Assembly (NCBI RefSeq): GCF_030269605.1
Contig: NZ_BSTQ01000034.1
Location: forward strand, 1-38,473
Source of the DNA: Lentzea sp. NBRC 105346
GTDB taxonomy: Bacteria > Actinomycetota > Actinomycetes > Mycobacteriales > Pseudonocardiaceae
Length of the DNA: 38,473 bases
Direction: 5' to 3'
The position numbers and the translations under genes are program-made. Positions 6,532 to 15,107 of the stretch are shown here, piece after piece. The notes below the pieces were generated by a model. It did no database searches. It was not told the DNA's origin and saw nothing but the letters and a program-made list of their open reading frames with translations. How positions within the stretch are numbered: the stretch's first letter is position 1; the number at the start of each line of letters is the position of its first letter.

Positions 6532-6791
6532 CATTCCTCCTTGGGCTGGTTGACGGTGAGGGTGAGCCCCAGTTCCTTGGGCGGCTGCGGCGGTTGAATG
6601 CCGCGCTCGGCGAGTAGGAACAGCAGGGTTCCGATGTAGCCGATCGCCACGGTGCGCCACGTTTCGAGCTGGGCCGTCTTGCCTTCCAGCTCCCGCAGTT
6701 TCTTGCCCTGCTTGGCGTTCCAGGCCGTGAGCACCGCGGTGACGGCGCCGCCGGCGGCGGTGAGCAGGTCTGGGGTCATGAGGCCGCTCAA
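6531..6791 (-). CDS. Holin-like membrane protein 1 (XhlA-like layout)
   Basis: 86 aa from a TTG start, which has AAGGAGGGG 7 bases upstream; the Met five codons later is too far from that site. The protein has a weakly hydrophobic N-terminus (L-L-T-A-A-G-G-A-V-T-A-V-L), a short charged coiled coil (K-Q-G-K-K-L-R-E-L-E-G-K-T-A-Q-L-E) and a C-terminal transmembrane helix (V-A-I-G-Y-I-G-T-L-L-F-L-L). A coil followed by one C-terminal helix is the layout of XhlA-type hemolysin/holin partners. The stop overlaps the lysozyme start (TGATG). Probably works with the gene at 5270-5548 in lysis. Confidence 0.65.
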   Translation of the reverse strand: MSGLMTPDLLTAAGGAVTAVLTAWNAKQGKKLRELEGKTAQLETWRTVAIGYIGTLLFLLAERGIQPPQPPKELGLTLTVNQPKEE

Positions 6792-6852
6792 GCGAACCCC
6801 TCCTTCACGACGTCGGGTCGGGGTTCGGTTGTGGTGCAACAGGGAGCGCGGT

Positions 6853-7338
6853 TCAGTCGATCCGCTTGAGGGTCAGCCGGGATCCCTTGTGGACGATCGT
6901 CGCGGTGGCGAAGCTGGCGTTCTGCGCCCACTGCCAGTCGAGCACTCCAGCGGTTGACGACATCATCAGCGTGCCGCGGATGAACCACGGCAGACGGGTG
7001 CTGGTGACACCGGCGATACCGGTGACCTGACCGTCGCCGGGCGTGCCGGCCTGCACGTCGGCCGTGCCGGGGTCGTTGCCGAACATCCAGCCCTCCAGTG
7101 AGGCACCGGACGGAATGACGAACCTCTGCTTCAGCCCACCCGACGCGTGGGCGGTGAACACCGAGACGAGCTCCAGCGCGTAGACCGCGTTCGCCACAAC
7201 AGTGAACCCGGACAACTGGTCGTCGTTTTGGAACGTCGCCGAGCTCGCCAAGGGCTCATCGGCGGTCTTGTACTTGGTGACGCCCCAACGGTCCTGCAGG
7301 ATCGCGCCGGTCAGGTCGATACCGGTGAAGTTGCCCAC
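6853..7338 (-). CDS. Minor tail / baseplate-associated protein
   Basis: 161 aa, GTG start chosen because AGAAGGGA stands about 7 bases upstream and the frame further up runs through the preceding minor tail gene. The protein is beta-rich: I-D-L-T-G-A-I-L-Q-D-R-W-G-V-T, then an F-V-I-P-S-G-A-S-L-E-G-W-M-F-G segment and a C-terminal part with W-F-I-R-G-T-L. The layout, with a central F-V-I-P-S-G-A-S strand, is common in small actinophage tail proteins encoded after the large minor tail gene. Exact role unknown; it may be a capping or adhesin subunit. Confidence 0.6.
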   Translation of the reverse strand: MGNFTGIDLTGAILQDRWGVTKYKTADEPLASSATFQNDDQLSGFTVVANAVYALELVSVFTAHASGGLKQRFVIPSGASLEGWMFGNDPGTADVQAGTPGDGQVTGIAGVTSTRLPWFIRGTLMMSSTAGVLDWQWAQNASFATATIVHKGSRLTLKRID

Positions 7339-7352
7339 GGGTGATTTCCCTT

Positions 7353-10094
7353 CTACAGCGCGACGATCGCCGGGCGGGCCAGCTTCACCGCGGCGCCGGC
7401 CGTGTGAGCCTTGACCACGCCGTTCTGGCTGCGGGACACGGTGAACGTCTGCGGACTGGTGGCGCCGGTGATCTGCGTGACGGTCATCCGCTCCCCGGCG
7501 ATCATGATGGGGATCGAGAGGCCGGAACCGGTGACCCACAGGTCGTAGGGGTGGCTGGTGGCCACCGACAACGAGGGCGCGCCGCTGGTCGCCGAGGACG
7601 CCAGCGTCGACGTGCCCGAGTCGACCTTGTCCCGTGTGGTGTCGTCGGTGTGCACAACCTCGTACACCGAGCCGGGGGAGCCGTTGATGCCGAACGCGTG
7701 CTCGCTGATGTTGAGCGTCTCGTTGTAGCCGCGGGCGATCTGGTTGATGTCGTCGTAGATGTAGACCGAGCTCGCGCCGGTGACGACCAGGCGGTCGTCG
7801 ACGTCGAGGTCGAGCAACGCCCGCGACGTGGCGGCGTCGTTCGCCAGCGTCGTGCACACCCGGTCGACGGTGAGGACGGGGAACCGCAGCTCGTCGGCTG
7901 TGCCCTCGTGCAGCAGCCACCCGGCCAGATCGGCGAGCTGTCCGGCGAGGTTGACGTTGACGTCGTACTGGGTGTCGTACCGCCCGGCGCCGCCGTCCCA
8001 TGGGTCCGCGGTGGACAGTGGACCGGTGGTCTGCTCGGCCATCACCTCACTGCCGAGCAAGGTCTTCACGGTGACGTCGTTTCGTACCGACTGGTCATCG
8101 TCGGTCGGGTCGAACGGTAGCGTCAGCGCGCCGAACGGCAAGGTGGCGGCCGCGGTCTGGTTGTAGATCGACGCGCGCGCCCGATACGCCAGCCCCGCCG
8201 TCCCGCGCGTCTCATACAGCGTGCCGCGGTCGGTGTCCGCGCACTCCCGCAACAGCTCGAGCACCGGCTTGACGCCCTGCGGCCCCATCGCCGCCGTCGC
8301 GGCCGGATCACCCTGGTAGGAGAACGGGATGTTGTTCTCACTGCACAGCCGGATCATGCGGTTGAGCGCGGTCTCGCCCGCCCACCCCAGCACCGGGTAG
8401 GCGAAGTTACTCAACGGCCGGCTGTCCTTGTAGACCACGACGTGCTGGCACGCGAACTGCTGCGTGTGCGTGCTCTGGTCGAGGATCTGCACGCTGTACG
8501 GGTAGGTCAGCGTCATCGCGGCGACCGCACCGTTGCCGATGGGCGTCGAGTCGACGTCGATCCACCAGTGGACATCCGCGCCGTCCTGCTCGACGAAGAT
8601 CCGCACGTGGTGGGCGGCGTCGTCGTACAGATCGGACACCGACATCGTGGTCGCCCCGGCACCCGGCGGGGTGATCCGGATCTCCGACGTCGCGAACAGA
8701 AACTCCACTAGCCACTGCCGTGCGGTGAACGAGCCGCTGATGCCCTGCACGTCGATGGTGATGATGGTGTTGGTGTCGCGGCCACCGGCGCGCAGGTGGT
8801 CGACCGTCCACTCCGACGCCGCGCCGGACGGCGAGTCGACCCAGCCGGTGATCCGGTCCGTGCCGCCCCGCAACCGCAGACCCGGCGCGAGGAACGGGCC
8901 CATGTCGCCCTGGCCGAAGTGCTGCCGCGCGGCCAAGTCGCTGGTGAGGATCATGTCGTTCGCGCCGATCACCGGCCGTCCGGTCGCCGACAGCGGCCCG
9001 TCCTCCAGCGGCCAGTAGGCGATCACGTTCGGGTCGCTGGTCGGGATGTAGGCGCGCGGCGCCGACCGTGCAGGCGTCTTGCCCTGGCCGAGGCGGCGCA
9101 ACGGCCCGCGGCCCTCGATCGGGGTCCACGCGTCGTTGAGCGACAGGTCCCACTTCGGCGGCCAGTTGCTGACCTCACCGGCCCACCGCGGCGACCGGAC
9201 CTCCCAATCGTCATAAGACGCCGTGAAGCTGACGTTGGTGTTGCCAGTGCCCGCGCCCGTGCGCACGCCGACCCAGCCGGTGCGCGGGGCGTCGGAGACG
9301 TGCGCGGTCACCGTCCAGTCGTACGGCTCCCCGGTGCTGTTGGCGACCGAGGTGTCGACGGCCCACACCTTGGCGCGCATCGTCTGGCCCTCGAACTGGG
9401 CCCGCACCCGCAGGCTCTGCGCCGAGGTGTGCGTCAGCCCGGCCACCGTGACCGCCGAGCTGTAGGTCGTGCCCGCGGCGTTCATCAACTGCACGGTGAC
9501 GGCCTCGGCCGTGGTGATCACGACCCGCACCAGGTAGTAGTCCGATGTGGACACACCGCGCAGGACGAGGTTGGCCGGCTCGACCTGCCCGCCCGTGACG
9601 TTGGTGAACGGCAGGCTGACCGTCACCGCCACGTCGACGTCGCGCATGGTGACGCCGGCGGCGTAGCTGAGCCGGTAGGTCGCCGCTGTGCCGACGGTGT
9701 GCTTGCCGACCCCAGAGTTGACCGCGAAGTCCGCGCTCGTGCCGCCGGACTGCGCGATGCTCCACGCGTCCCCGCTCGTCGACGTGCCCCAGCCGTTCGA
9801 CGCGGTCGTGCTGAACGTGTCGCGGGCCAGGCGCAGCGCGACCCGCAACGGGGTGTTGCGGCCCAGCGTGCCGTAGTAGGCGCCCAGCGGGTTGCGCGGC
9901 GAGTACTTGCCGCCGGCGTTGTTCAGCGACAGCCCGCACTTCGACGGCGCTACCGCGGTGGCCTCGTTGGCGCGGCCGCGGCTGATCCGGATGCCGGTGC
10001 CGCGCAGCTGCACGTCCGAGACGACGTCGACCCACCGGGAGCCGAGGTACAGCTCCGGGATCACCTCGAGCTGGCTCGTCGGGAAGGTGATCAC
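7353..10094 (-). CDS. Large minor tail protein (distal tail / tail-tip)
   Basis: 913 aa, GTG start in a GTGA overlap with the tape-measure stop. The N-terminal 120 residues resemble a distal-tail protein of Siphoviridae (I-R-I-S-R-G-R, then L-N-N-A-G-G-K-Y-S-P-R-N-P). About residues 130-330 is a beta-sandwich like a carbohydrate-binding domain. From about 360 a LamG/concanavalin-like domain starts (V-I-A-Y-W-P-L-E-D-G). The C-terminal 300 residues resemble the tail-associated baseplate part of actinophage minor tail proteins (C-A-D-T-D-R-G-T-L-Y-E-T, then R-N-D-V-T-V). It likely forms the tail tip and contacts surface sugars. The same frame stays open upstream of 10094 as an antisense-like artefact. 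Confidence 0.8.
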   Translation of the reverse strand: MITFPTSQLEVIPELYLGSRWVDVVSDVQLRGTGIRISRGRANEATAVAPSKCGLSLNNAGGKYSPRNPLGAYYGTLGRNTPLRVALRLARDTFSTTASNGWGTSTSGDAWSIAQSGGTSADFAVNSGVGKHTVGTAATYRLSYAAGVTMRDVDVAVTVSLPFTNVTGGQVEPANLVLRGVSTSDYYLVRVVITTAEAVTVQLMNAAGTTYSSAVTVAGLTHTSAQSLRVRAQFEGQTMRAKVWAVDTSVANSTGEPYDWTVTAHVSDAPRTGWVGVRTGAGTGNTNVSFTASYDDWEVRSPRWAGEVSNWPPKWDLSLNDAWTPIEGRGPLRRLGQGKTPARSAPRAYIPTSDPNVIAYWPLEDGPLSATGRPVIGANDMILTSDLAARQHFGQGDMGPFLAPGLRLRGGTDRITGWVDSPSGAASEWTVDHLRAGGRDTNTIITIDVQGISGSFTARQWLVEFLFATSEIRITPPGAGATTMSVSDLYDDAAHHVRIFVEQDGADVHWWIDVDSTPIGNGAVAAMTLTYPYSVQILDQSTHTQQFACQHVVVYKDSRPLSNFAYPVLGWAGETALNRMIRLCSENNIPFSYQGDPAATAAMGPQGVKPVLELLRECADTDRGTLYETRGTAGLAYRARASIYNQTAAATLPFGALTLPFDPTDDDQSVRNDVTVKTLLGSEVMAEQTTGPLSTADPWDGGAGRYDTQYDVNVNLAGQLADLAGWLLHEGTADELRFPVLTVDRVCTTLANDAATSRALLDLDVDDRLVVTGASSVYIYDDINQIARGYNETLNISEHAFGINGSPGSVYEVVHTDDTTRDKVDSGTSTLASSATSGAPSLSVATSHPYDLWVTGSGLSIPIMIAGERMTVTQITGATSPQTFTVSRSQNGVVKAHTAGAAVKLARPAIVAL

Positions 10095-12820
10095 GCGGAA
10101 CCCCCCAACACCACGACGACGTCGCCGCCCTCGTCGCGGACGCTGTTGCGGATGCTCTCCAGCAGCGCGTCGTCCCACTTGCTGCCGCCGGTGCGCAGCT
10201 CCAGCACGAACCGGGGCACACCGGCCGCACCAGAGCCACCGGCGCCGGCGGCGGTGAGCGCGGCGTTGGCCGCGGCCGCCGGCGGCGGCCCGGCAATCGT
10301 GGACACCATCTGCTCGACCGCGACACCGAACGGGGACTTGCCGACACCGGCGAGCCGGTCGGTGATCCCGCCGACGTAGGACCACAACGCGGATTCCTGC
10401 GACCGCAGACCACCGAGCAGGCCCTGCATGATCGCCTGACCGGCCGGGGTGAGCAGCACCAGGTCGACCGGCAGCGGCCCCTTCAGCGAGGCGATCTTGT
10501 CTCCGATGCCGCCGACGAAGTCCCACACCGCCCCGATCGAGGCCTTCAGCCCGTCGAGCAGGCCCTGGATGATTTTGCTGCCGGCCTGCCACAGCAGGTG
10601 GCCGAGGTCCCCGAGCGCGGACAGGATCCGGCCGGGGATCGAGGACACGAACGTCCAGATCGCCGTCGCGGCGCTGATCGTCGCCGACACCGCGGAGTTC
10701 CACGCCGAGACCGCCCAGGACACCAGCAGCCCGCCCAGAGCCGACACCGCCGCGGCGATCCGGCCCGGCAGGCCGACGACCCAGTTGATGATGCCGGTCG
10801 CGACGGCGACCGTCGTGTTGACCGCCCACGACCACGCCGCCGCGGCCCACTCGGCGAGCAGCTGACCGAGCGCGATCACCCCGTTGACGATCATGCCCGG
10901 CAGCTGCGTCACGAAATTCACCACCGCGGTAACACCGGTGATCGTCGCCTGCACCGCCCAGTTCCAGGCGTTCACGATCAGGTCCACCAGCAGCTGCCCC
11001 AGACCCAGCAGGCCCTGCCCGATCCAGTACGGCAGCACGATGATCGCCGCGATGATCCACTGGATGCCCTCGCTCACCGCGTGCAGCCCCATCTGCATCG
11101 CCGTGAGGAAGCCGTTCCACAACACACCGGGCAGCGCGGCCAGGAACGACCCGATCCGGCCCGGCAGCGCCGCCACCCAGTCCACAAAGGACGACAGGGC
11201 ACCGGACGCCGCCGACCCGGCCGAGGAGAACCAGCCGCCGATCATGGCGGGCAGCCCGGCGAACCAGTCGATCGCGCCCTTGATCCAGTCGACCGCCGAG
11301 CCGACCGCGCCGGCGACGGCGTCCCACGCGGCGGGCACGTTGTCGACCAGCCACTGCACCGCACCGCCGACCCAGCCGATGATCGTCGCCGCCAGGCCGA
11401 CCATCAGCGTCTGCATCTTGACCAACACCGGCGCGACCAGACCGATCAGGAACCCGGCGAGCTTGGCCACCAGCCCGATCAGCGGGGTCAGCGCGGTCAC
11501 CAGCTGCAGCACCGGGTCCTGCAGCTGCAACCACACCGGCAGCAGCTGCACCACCACGTCGACCAGCTGCATCAGCACCGGCGCGATCGCGGTCAGCGCG
11601 GCGAGCAGCACCTGCCCCGCCGCGGCGGCGAACTGGCCGATCATCGGGATCAGCGGGGTGACCGCGGCGGCCAGCTTGAGCAGCGCCTGCGACACGAACG
11701 CCGCGACCAGGCCGAGGATCTGCGACACGATCGGCGCCAGCGCCACCAGCGCCGGCACCAGACCCTGCACCAGCGCGGCCACGATCTGCACCAGGACCGG
11801 CGCCAGCGGCAGCAGCGGCGTCAGCAGCGACGCCAGCGCGGGCACCAGCGGCAGCAACGCGGCGATCAGCTGCTGCACCGGCGGCAGGATCTGCACCATG
11901 GTGGCGCCGATCTGGGCCAGGACCGGGCCCAGCGCGCCGGCCACCGCGGTGAACAGCTGCATGAAAGCGATCACCACGGGGGCGAGCGCCGCGCCCAGCG
12001 CGCCGAGGACCGGGGCGAGCTGCTGCAGCACCGACCCCAGCCCGTTCATGATGCTGTTGGCCAGGGCGTTGATCAGCGGCAGCAGCGCGGCCAGCAGCGG
12101 CCCGCCGACGGTCGCGAGGGTGCCGAGGAACGCCCCCAGGGTGGGCAGCAGCCCGGACACCGCGACCAGCAGCGCGGAGAGTCCCTGACCGGCGCCCAGC
12201 GCGCCGCTGGACAGGTTCTCGAAGAACCACGACAGGCCGGTGCCCAGCGAGGTCAGGCCCTCCTTCAGCGCCCCGACCACCGGCCCGGCGGACTGGATCG
12301 CCGTGACGAACCCCGGCATGGCGTTGACCACCATGCCGGTGATGCCCTGCGTGAGCGTCAGCAGGAAGGGGCCCAGCATGGAGAAGATCTGGGCCAGCTG
12401 CGGCACGATCTGACCGAAGGCGTCGCCGAGCTCGTGCGCGATCTGCACGAAGAACGGCACCAGCGGCGCCGCGGCCGCCGTCAGTTTGGTCTTGACGTCC
12501 TCCCCGAGCCCGGAGAACGCCGCCTTGACCTCGGCGTTCTCCTTGAGCGCCAGCGCACCTATGCCGGCGAACAGCAGCGGCAAAGCGGCCAGCGCGCCGG
12601 CGGCGATCAGCGCGCCACCGGCGGCGGCCGCGCCCAGCGCGACGAACGCCTTGCCCAGCATGGCGACCGCGGCCGCGTTGTGCTTGGCCATGCTCGCCGT
12701 CGACGCCCCGGTGTGGCCCAGCACCACGGCGGTCGCCACCGCCTCGGCGCGGATCTTCGACAGCACCTTGCTCACGCCGTCGCGCGCCAGCAGGTTGAAC
12801 AGCAAGCTGGTGTCGCCCAA
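10091..12820 (-). CDS. Tape measure protein
   Basis: 909 aa, by far the longest structural protein, following the G/GT chaperone genes as in lambda-like tails. The N-terminus (residues 1-60) is helical. Most of the protein is long alternating hydrophobic and Ala-rich stretches (for example L-P-L-I-N-A-L-A-N-S, A-L-L-P-L-V-P-A-L-A-S-L-L) and Trp-containing repeats (W-V-V-G-L-P-G-R-I-A). The end is Gly/Ala-rich and finishes with D-V-V-V-V-L-G-G. It sets tail length and is ejected with the DNA. TTG 12820 is preferred because GGGAGG lies 8 bases upstream; an in-frame GTG at 12829 overlaps that ribosome site. At about 1.5 angstrom per residue it predicts a tail of roughly 135 nm. Confidence 0.88.
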   Translation of the reverse strand: MGDTSLLFNLLARDGVSKVLSKIRAEAVATAVVLGHTGASTASMAKHNAAAVAMLGKAFVALGAAAAGGALIAAGALAALPLLFAGIGALALKENAEVKAAFSGLGEDVKTKLTAAAAPLVPFFVQIAHELGDAFGQIVPQLAQIFSMLGPFLLTLTQGITGMVVNAMPGFVTAIQSAGPVVGALKEGLTSLGTGLSWFFENLSSGALGAGQGLSALLVAVSGLLPTLGAFLGTLATVGGPLLAALLPLINALANSIMNGLGSVLQQLAPVLGALGAALAPVVIAFMQLFTAVAGALGPVLAQIGATMVQILPPVQQLIAALLPLVPALASLLTPLLPLAPVLVQIVAALVQGLVPALVALAPIVSQILGLVAAFVSQALLKLAAAVTPLIPMIGQFAAAAGQVLLAALTAIAPVLMQLVDVVVQLLPVWLQLQDPVLQLVTALTPLIGLVAKLAGFLIGLVAPVLVKMQTLMVGLAATIIGWVGGAVQWLVDNVPAAWDAVAGAVGSAVDWIKGAIDWFAGLPAMIGGWFSSAGSAASGALSSFVDWVAALPGRIGSFLAALPGVLWNGFLTAMQMGLHAVSEGIQWIIAAIIVLPYWIGQGLLGLGQLLVDLIVNAWNWAVQATITGVTAVVNFVTQLPGMIVNGVIALGQLLAEWAAAAWSWAVNTTVAVATGIINWVVGLPGRIAAAVSALGGLLVSWAVSAWNSAVSATISAATAIWTFVSSIPGRILSALGDLGHLLWQAGSKIIQGLLDGLKASIGAVWDFVGGIGDKIASLKGPLPVDLVLLTPAGQAIMQGLLGGLRSQESALWSYVGGITDRLAGVGKSPFGVAVEQMVSTIAGPPPAAAANAALTAAGAGGSGAAGVPRFVLELRTGGSKWDDALLESIRNSVRDEGGDVVVVLGGSA

Positions 12821-12856
12821 CGGGATCACCTCCCGCCAGACCGCACACCTGTTGCG

Positions 12857-13386
12857 CTACTTGTGTTTCTCGGCCTGCTTGCGCAGCTCGTCGATCGCCT
12901 CACACGCCGCCAGGAACTGCGGCACCGGCATCAGCGCTTGGGCTTCGAGCGTGATGTGGAACTCCCGCGCGATCGCGAGTCCATACGCCTTGCGCTTCTG
13001 TTCAAGTGGGCTTTTCCCGCCGTGCCCTCCGGGGCCGTCTCGATCTCGGCGTCCAGGTGCGCCAGCACGGCCGGGTCGACGCTCTTGTCCTGCGCCAGCT
13101 TGTCCCGCATCGCGGCGAGCTCGGACTTGTCGAACTCGCACTCCAGCTCGCCGATCCGGAAATCCGGAGTGTCGATGTAGAGCACCGTCGGGTGCTCGGT
13201 GCGCATCAGGTGCCACAGCAGGTGACGGCGCGCCCGGATCCCACCGGTGAACACCTCGACCAGGAACTTGTCCCACGTGGCGCCGTAGGACTTCTCAATC
13301 TCCTCGGCCTGGCTGGCGGTCACCTCCGATGCGGCGAACTCCCAGCGGGTCTCCTCGGCGCCCTCAGGCATGTACGTGACGAACAT
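12857..13386 (-). CDS. Tail assembly chaperone GT (product of -1 frameshift)
   Basis: The 0-frame gene at 12931-13386 carries a canonical slippery heptamer at 13012-13018. A -1 slip there joins the first 125 residues of G to 51 residues read in the next frame (S-P-L-E-Q-K-R-K-A-Y to K-Q-A-E-K-H-K), ending at 12857, for a total of 176 aa. The T part is a helical domain with M-P-V-P-Q-F-L-A-A-C-E-A-I-D-E-L-R-K. In lambda-like phages GT bridges the tape measure to the tail-tube protein while G coats the tape measure. Position just upstream of the tape measure gene, sizes and site all fit. The coordinates span both frames. Confidence 0.85.
12931..13386 (-). CDS. Tail assembly chaperone G
   Basis: 151 aa without frameshift. 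It starts at ATG 13386 and runs M-F-V-T-Y-M-P-E-G-A. The middle has S-Q-A-E-E-I-E-K-S-Y-G-A-T-W-D-K-F and R-A-R-R-H-L-L-W-H-L-M-R-T-E-H-P, the latter typical of actinophage G-type chaperones. Residues after 125 in the 0 frame (basic, Ser/Arg-rich) are probably a dispensable readout past the slip site. It helps fold the tape measure and tube subunits and is absent from the finished particle. Confidence 0.82.
   Translation of the reverse strand: MFVTYMPEGAEETRWEFAASEVTASQAEEIEKSYGATWDKFLVEVFTGGIRARRHLLWHLMRTEHPTVLYIDTPDFRIGELECEFDKSELAAMRDKLAQDKSVDPAVLAHLDAEIETAPEGTAGKAHLNRSARRMDSRSRGSSTSRSKPKR
13012..13018 (-). promoter_or_regulatory. Programmed -1 ribosomal frameshift site GGGAAAA
   Basis: On the minus strand the codons are GC-G GGA AAA in the frame of gene G, so GGGAAAA has the X-XXY-YYZ arrangement in exactly the right register. 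Slipping back one base continues as AGC CCA CTT in the frame of the T part. This is the most common slip heptamer in lambda-like tail chaperone genes. Confidence 0.9.
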
Positions 13387-13395
13387 GGCGGTGTG

Positions 13396-13884
13396 TCACA
13401 CCTTTCTGCGTAGGCGCGCCTCGGCACGCTGGATCACGCCGCGCATCTCGCGGCGGTACTTACGGCGGTCCTTCTTCGTTTCGTCGTCGAACCAGCCAGG
13501 CTTGCCGCGCTGGTGCACCCGCACCGCGTTGTTCCCGATCGACGGGTGAAACCAGCCGCTGCGCGAATTCGTACGCTTCGGCGCGTTGCGGAACTTCCGC
13601 ACGTTCGGGGTCTTCTTCGCGCGGATCACCGCGCCGGGGTACTTGCCCGACTGGCGGATCTGCACCATCACCTTGCCCGCGATCGCCGACCGCAGCTTGG
13701 GCCCGGCGTGCCCGCGGCTGGGCATCGACTTGATCGCCGCCCGAACCGCGTTGCGGGTCGGGTTGAGCACGTTGCGCGCGGTCTTGGTGAGGTCCTTGCG
13801 CAGCTCCTTGCCGTCCTCTTCGGACCGCATCGCACGCGCCAGGTCCCGCAGCCGACGCTCGTCGATCGACAGATCGACCGGCAC
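13396..13884 (-). CDS. Tail completion / HK97 gp10-like protein
   Basis: 162 aa, GTG start 8 bases after GAGGAGG. Very basic. It begins V-D-L-S-I-D-E-R-R-L-R-D-L-A-R-A-M and has a helical N-terminus, then N-P-T-R-N-A-V-R-A-A-I-K-S-M-P-S-R-G (the turn that in gp10-like proteins precedes T-G-x-L), L-R-S-A-I-A-G-K-V, and G-W-F-H-P-S-I-G-N-N. The C-terminal helix is rich in Arg and Lys. The general pattern fits HK97 gp10-like neck/tail completion proteins, but here the gene sits between tail-tube and chaperone genes rather than before the tube, so the assignment is moderate. Confidence 0.6.
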   Translation of the reverse strand: MPVDLSIDERRLRDLARAMRSEEDGKELRKDLTKTARNVLNPTRNAVRAAIKSMPSRGHAGPKLRSAIAGKVMVQIRQSGKYPGAVIRAKKTPNVRKFRNAPKRTNSRSGWFHPSIGNNAVRVHQRGKPGWFDDETKKDRRKYRREMRGVIQRAEARLRRKV

Positions 13885-13949
13885 AGCGCACCTCCTCGAG
13901 GTGACCGCGGCCGCCGGGCCGGTCCCCGCCAGGCCCGGCGGCCGCGCGC

Positions 13950-14360
13950 TCAGGCGGTCGCGCGGGTGATCGCGCCGGACGTCGGGTACTCGACGTCGAC
14001 CTCGGCGACGTCGCCGGGCGCACCGGCGATCGGTGTCCACTTCTTGACCAGAACGCTGCCGGTGTACTTCGGGTTGGACGCGCCGACCGCGGCGTTGTCG
14101 AGCCGAACCTCGAACGCGATGTTCGTGCCCAGCAGCGGCCACATCATCGAGTCGATCTGGCCGGCGGCGACGTCCTGCAGGAACGTCGCGGCGAGCGAAC
14201 CCTTCTTCAGCCCACCCTTGACCTCGACCCAGCCCAGGGACGCGAACGTCGTGACGTCCTTCTCATCCACCTCGGCGGCGAGCTCGATCTTCTTGGTGTG
14301 GTCGGAAACGTTGGTGCCCGCGAGGCTCAGGTACGACGCGGTCAAGACCATGATTGCCAT
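13950..14360 (-). CDS. Tail tube protein paralogue B (short form)
   Basis: 136 aa. It opens with M-V-L-T-A-S-Y-L-S-L-A-G, then E-V-D-E-K-D-V-T-T-F and G-W-V-E-V-K-G-G-L-K-K-G-S. That block matches the N-terminus of the neighbouring 244-aa protein (E-V-A-E-K-D-S-T-N-F, G-W-G-E-V-K-G-A-L-V-K-S). It is beta-rich, has the size of a major tail tube subunit and lies upstream of the chaperones. Ending with V-E-Y-P-T-S-G-A-I-T-R, it lacks the extra domain of its paralogue. One of the two should be the main tube subunit; this one is the better candidate by size. Confidence 0.65.
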   Translation of the reverse strand: MAIMVLTASYLSLAGTNVSDHTKKIELAAEVDEKDVTTFASLGWVEVKGGLKKGSLAATFLQDVAAGQIDSMMWPLLGTNIAFEVRLDNAAVGASNPKYTGSVLVKKWTPIAGAPGDVAEVDVEYPTSGAITRATA

Positions 14361-14370
14361 TGGAGTTACC

Positions 14371-15105
14371 TCACTTCACGCCGAAGCTGACGACGAACAG
14401 GAACGACGGGCTGGTGCCGCTGATCGTCCACACCGGACGGAACCAGGTGTCGGTGATCGCACCCGCGGTGCGCAGGATCTGCCCGCTCACCGCCGTGGCC
14501 GCGGCGAAGCTGATGCGGCTGGTCGGGGCGGCGAACGTGTTGTCCGGAGCGGACTCGATCCCGAGCGTGATGGTCGGGGTCGACGTCCCGGCGACCGACA
14601 GGATGTGCGCCGCCGCGTACAGGTACTGGCCGGCCGCGACCGCGCCGAGCTGCTGCCCGGTGCCGTTACCGGTCGCCGTGCGCGCCGTGCCGGGCGGGTG
14701 GGCCACCAGCCCGCGGGCCAGCGGCCACGACCCCTTGGCCTCGGCCGACCAGGGCGCGATCTCGCCGACCGCGTCGCCGAGCTGGTACTTCGCGGTCATC
14801 GCCTTGGTCAGCCACGCCAGCGACCCGACCGCTGCGCCGTCCGGGCACATTGACCACGCGCCGACACCGCCGAGCGCGGCGAACAGTTCGTCGTCGACGA
14901 ACCCGGCGCCGCCGGCCTCCCATTGGCCGCCGGCTTCCCACTCGCTTTTGACCAGCGCGCCCTTGACCTCGCCCCAGCCGCCGGACCCGAAGTTGGTGCT
15001 GTCCTTCTCGGCGACCTCGGTTTCGGTCTTGACCTGGTTGCTGCGGCCGGTCATGTCCAGCCCGCCGGCGAACATCCGGACGTTGGTGAGCACGAACGAG
15101 CCCAT
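14371..15105 (-). CDS. Tail tube protein paralogue A (long form with extra domain)
   Basis: 244 aa. Residues 1-90 align with the 136-aa neighbour (V-L-T-N-V-R-M-F-A-G-G-L, then E-V-A-E-K-D-S-T-N-F, G-W-G-E-V-K-G). From about 110 onward it carries its own Gly/Ala/Thr-rich beta domain (A-A-G-Q-Y-L-Y-A-A-A-H-I-L-S-V, then W-F-R-P-V-W-T-I-S-G-T-S-P) resembling a carbohydrate-binding or decoration module. AGGGGTGA precedes the ATG. It may be a decorated tube subunit or a tail-terminator-proximal ring. It lies 10 bases upstream of the short form, so both are made together. Confidence 0.6.
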   Translation of the reverse strand: MGSFVLTNVRMFAGGLDMTGRSNQVKTETEVAEKDSTNFGSGGWGEVKGALVKSEWEAGGQWEAGGAGFVDDELFAALGGVGAWSMCPDGAAVGSLAWLTKAMTAKYQLGDAVGEIAPWSAEAKGSWPLARGLVAHPPGTARTATGNGTGQQLGAVAAGQYLYAAAHILSVAGTSTPTITLGIESAPDNTFAAPTSRISFAAATAVSGQILRTAGAITDTWFRPVWTISGTSPSFLFVVSFGVK

Positions 15106-15107
15106 GG

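Noticed and set aside
7353..12848. One open frame of 1831 codons on the minus strand covering tape measure and minor tail regions
   Set aside because: Its upstream half is a shadow of the tape measure in another frame, rich in Arg and Gly. The minor tail protein begins at GTG 10094 in a GTGA overlap.
10598..13180. 860-codon open frame on the plus strand opposite the tape measure gene
   Set aside because: Amino-acid content (Arg, Gln, His) is typical of antisense frames in high-GC genes; no start signal or family.
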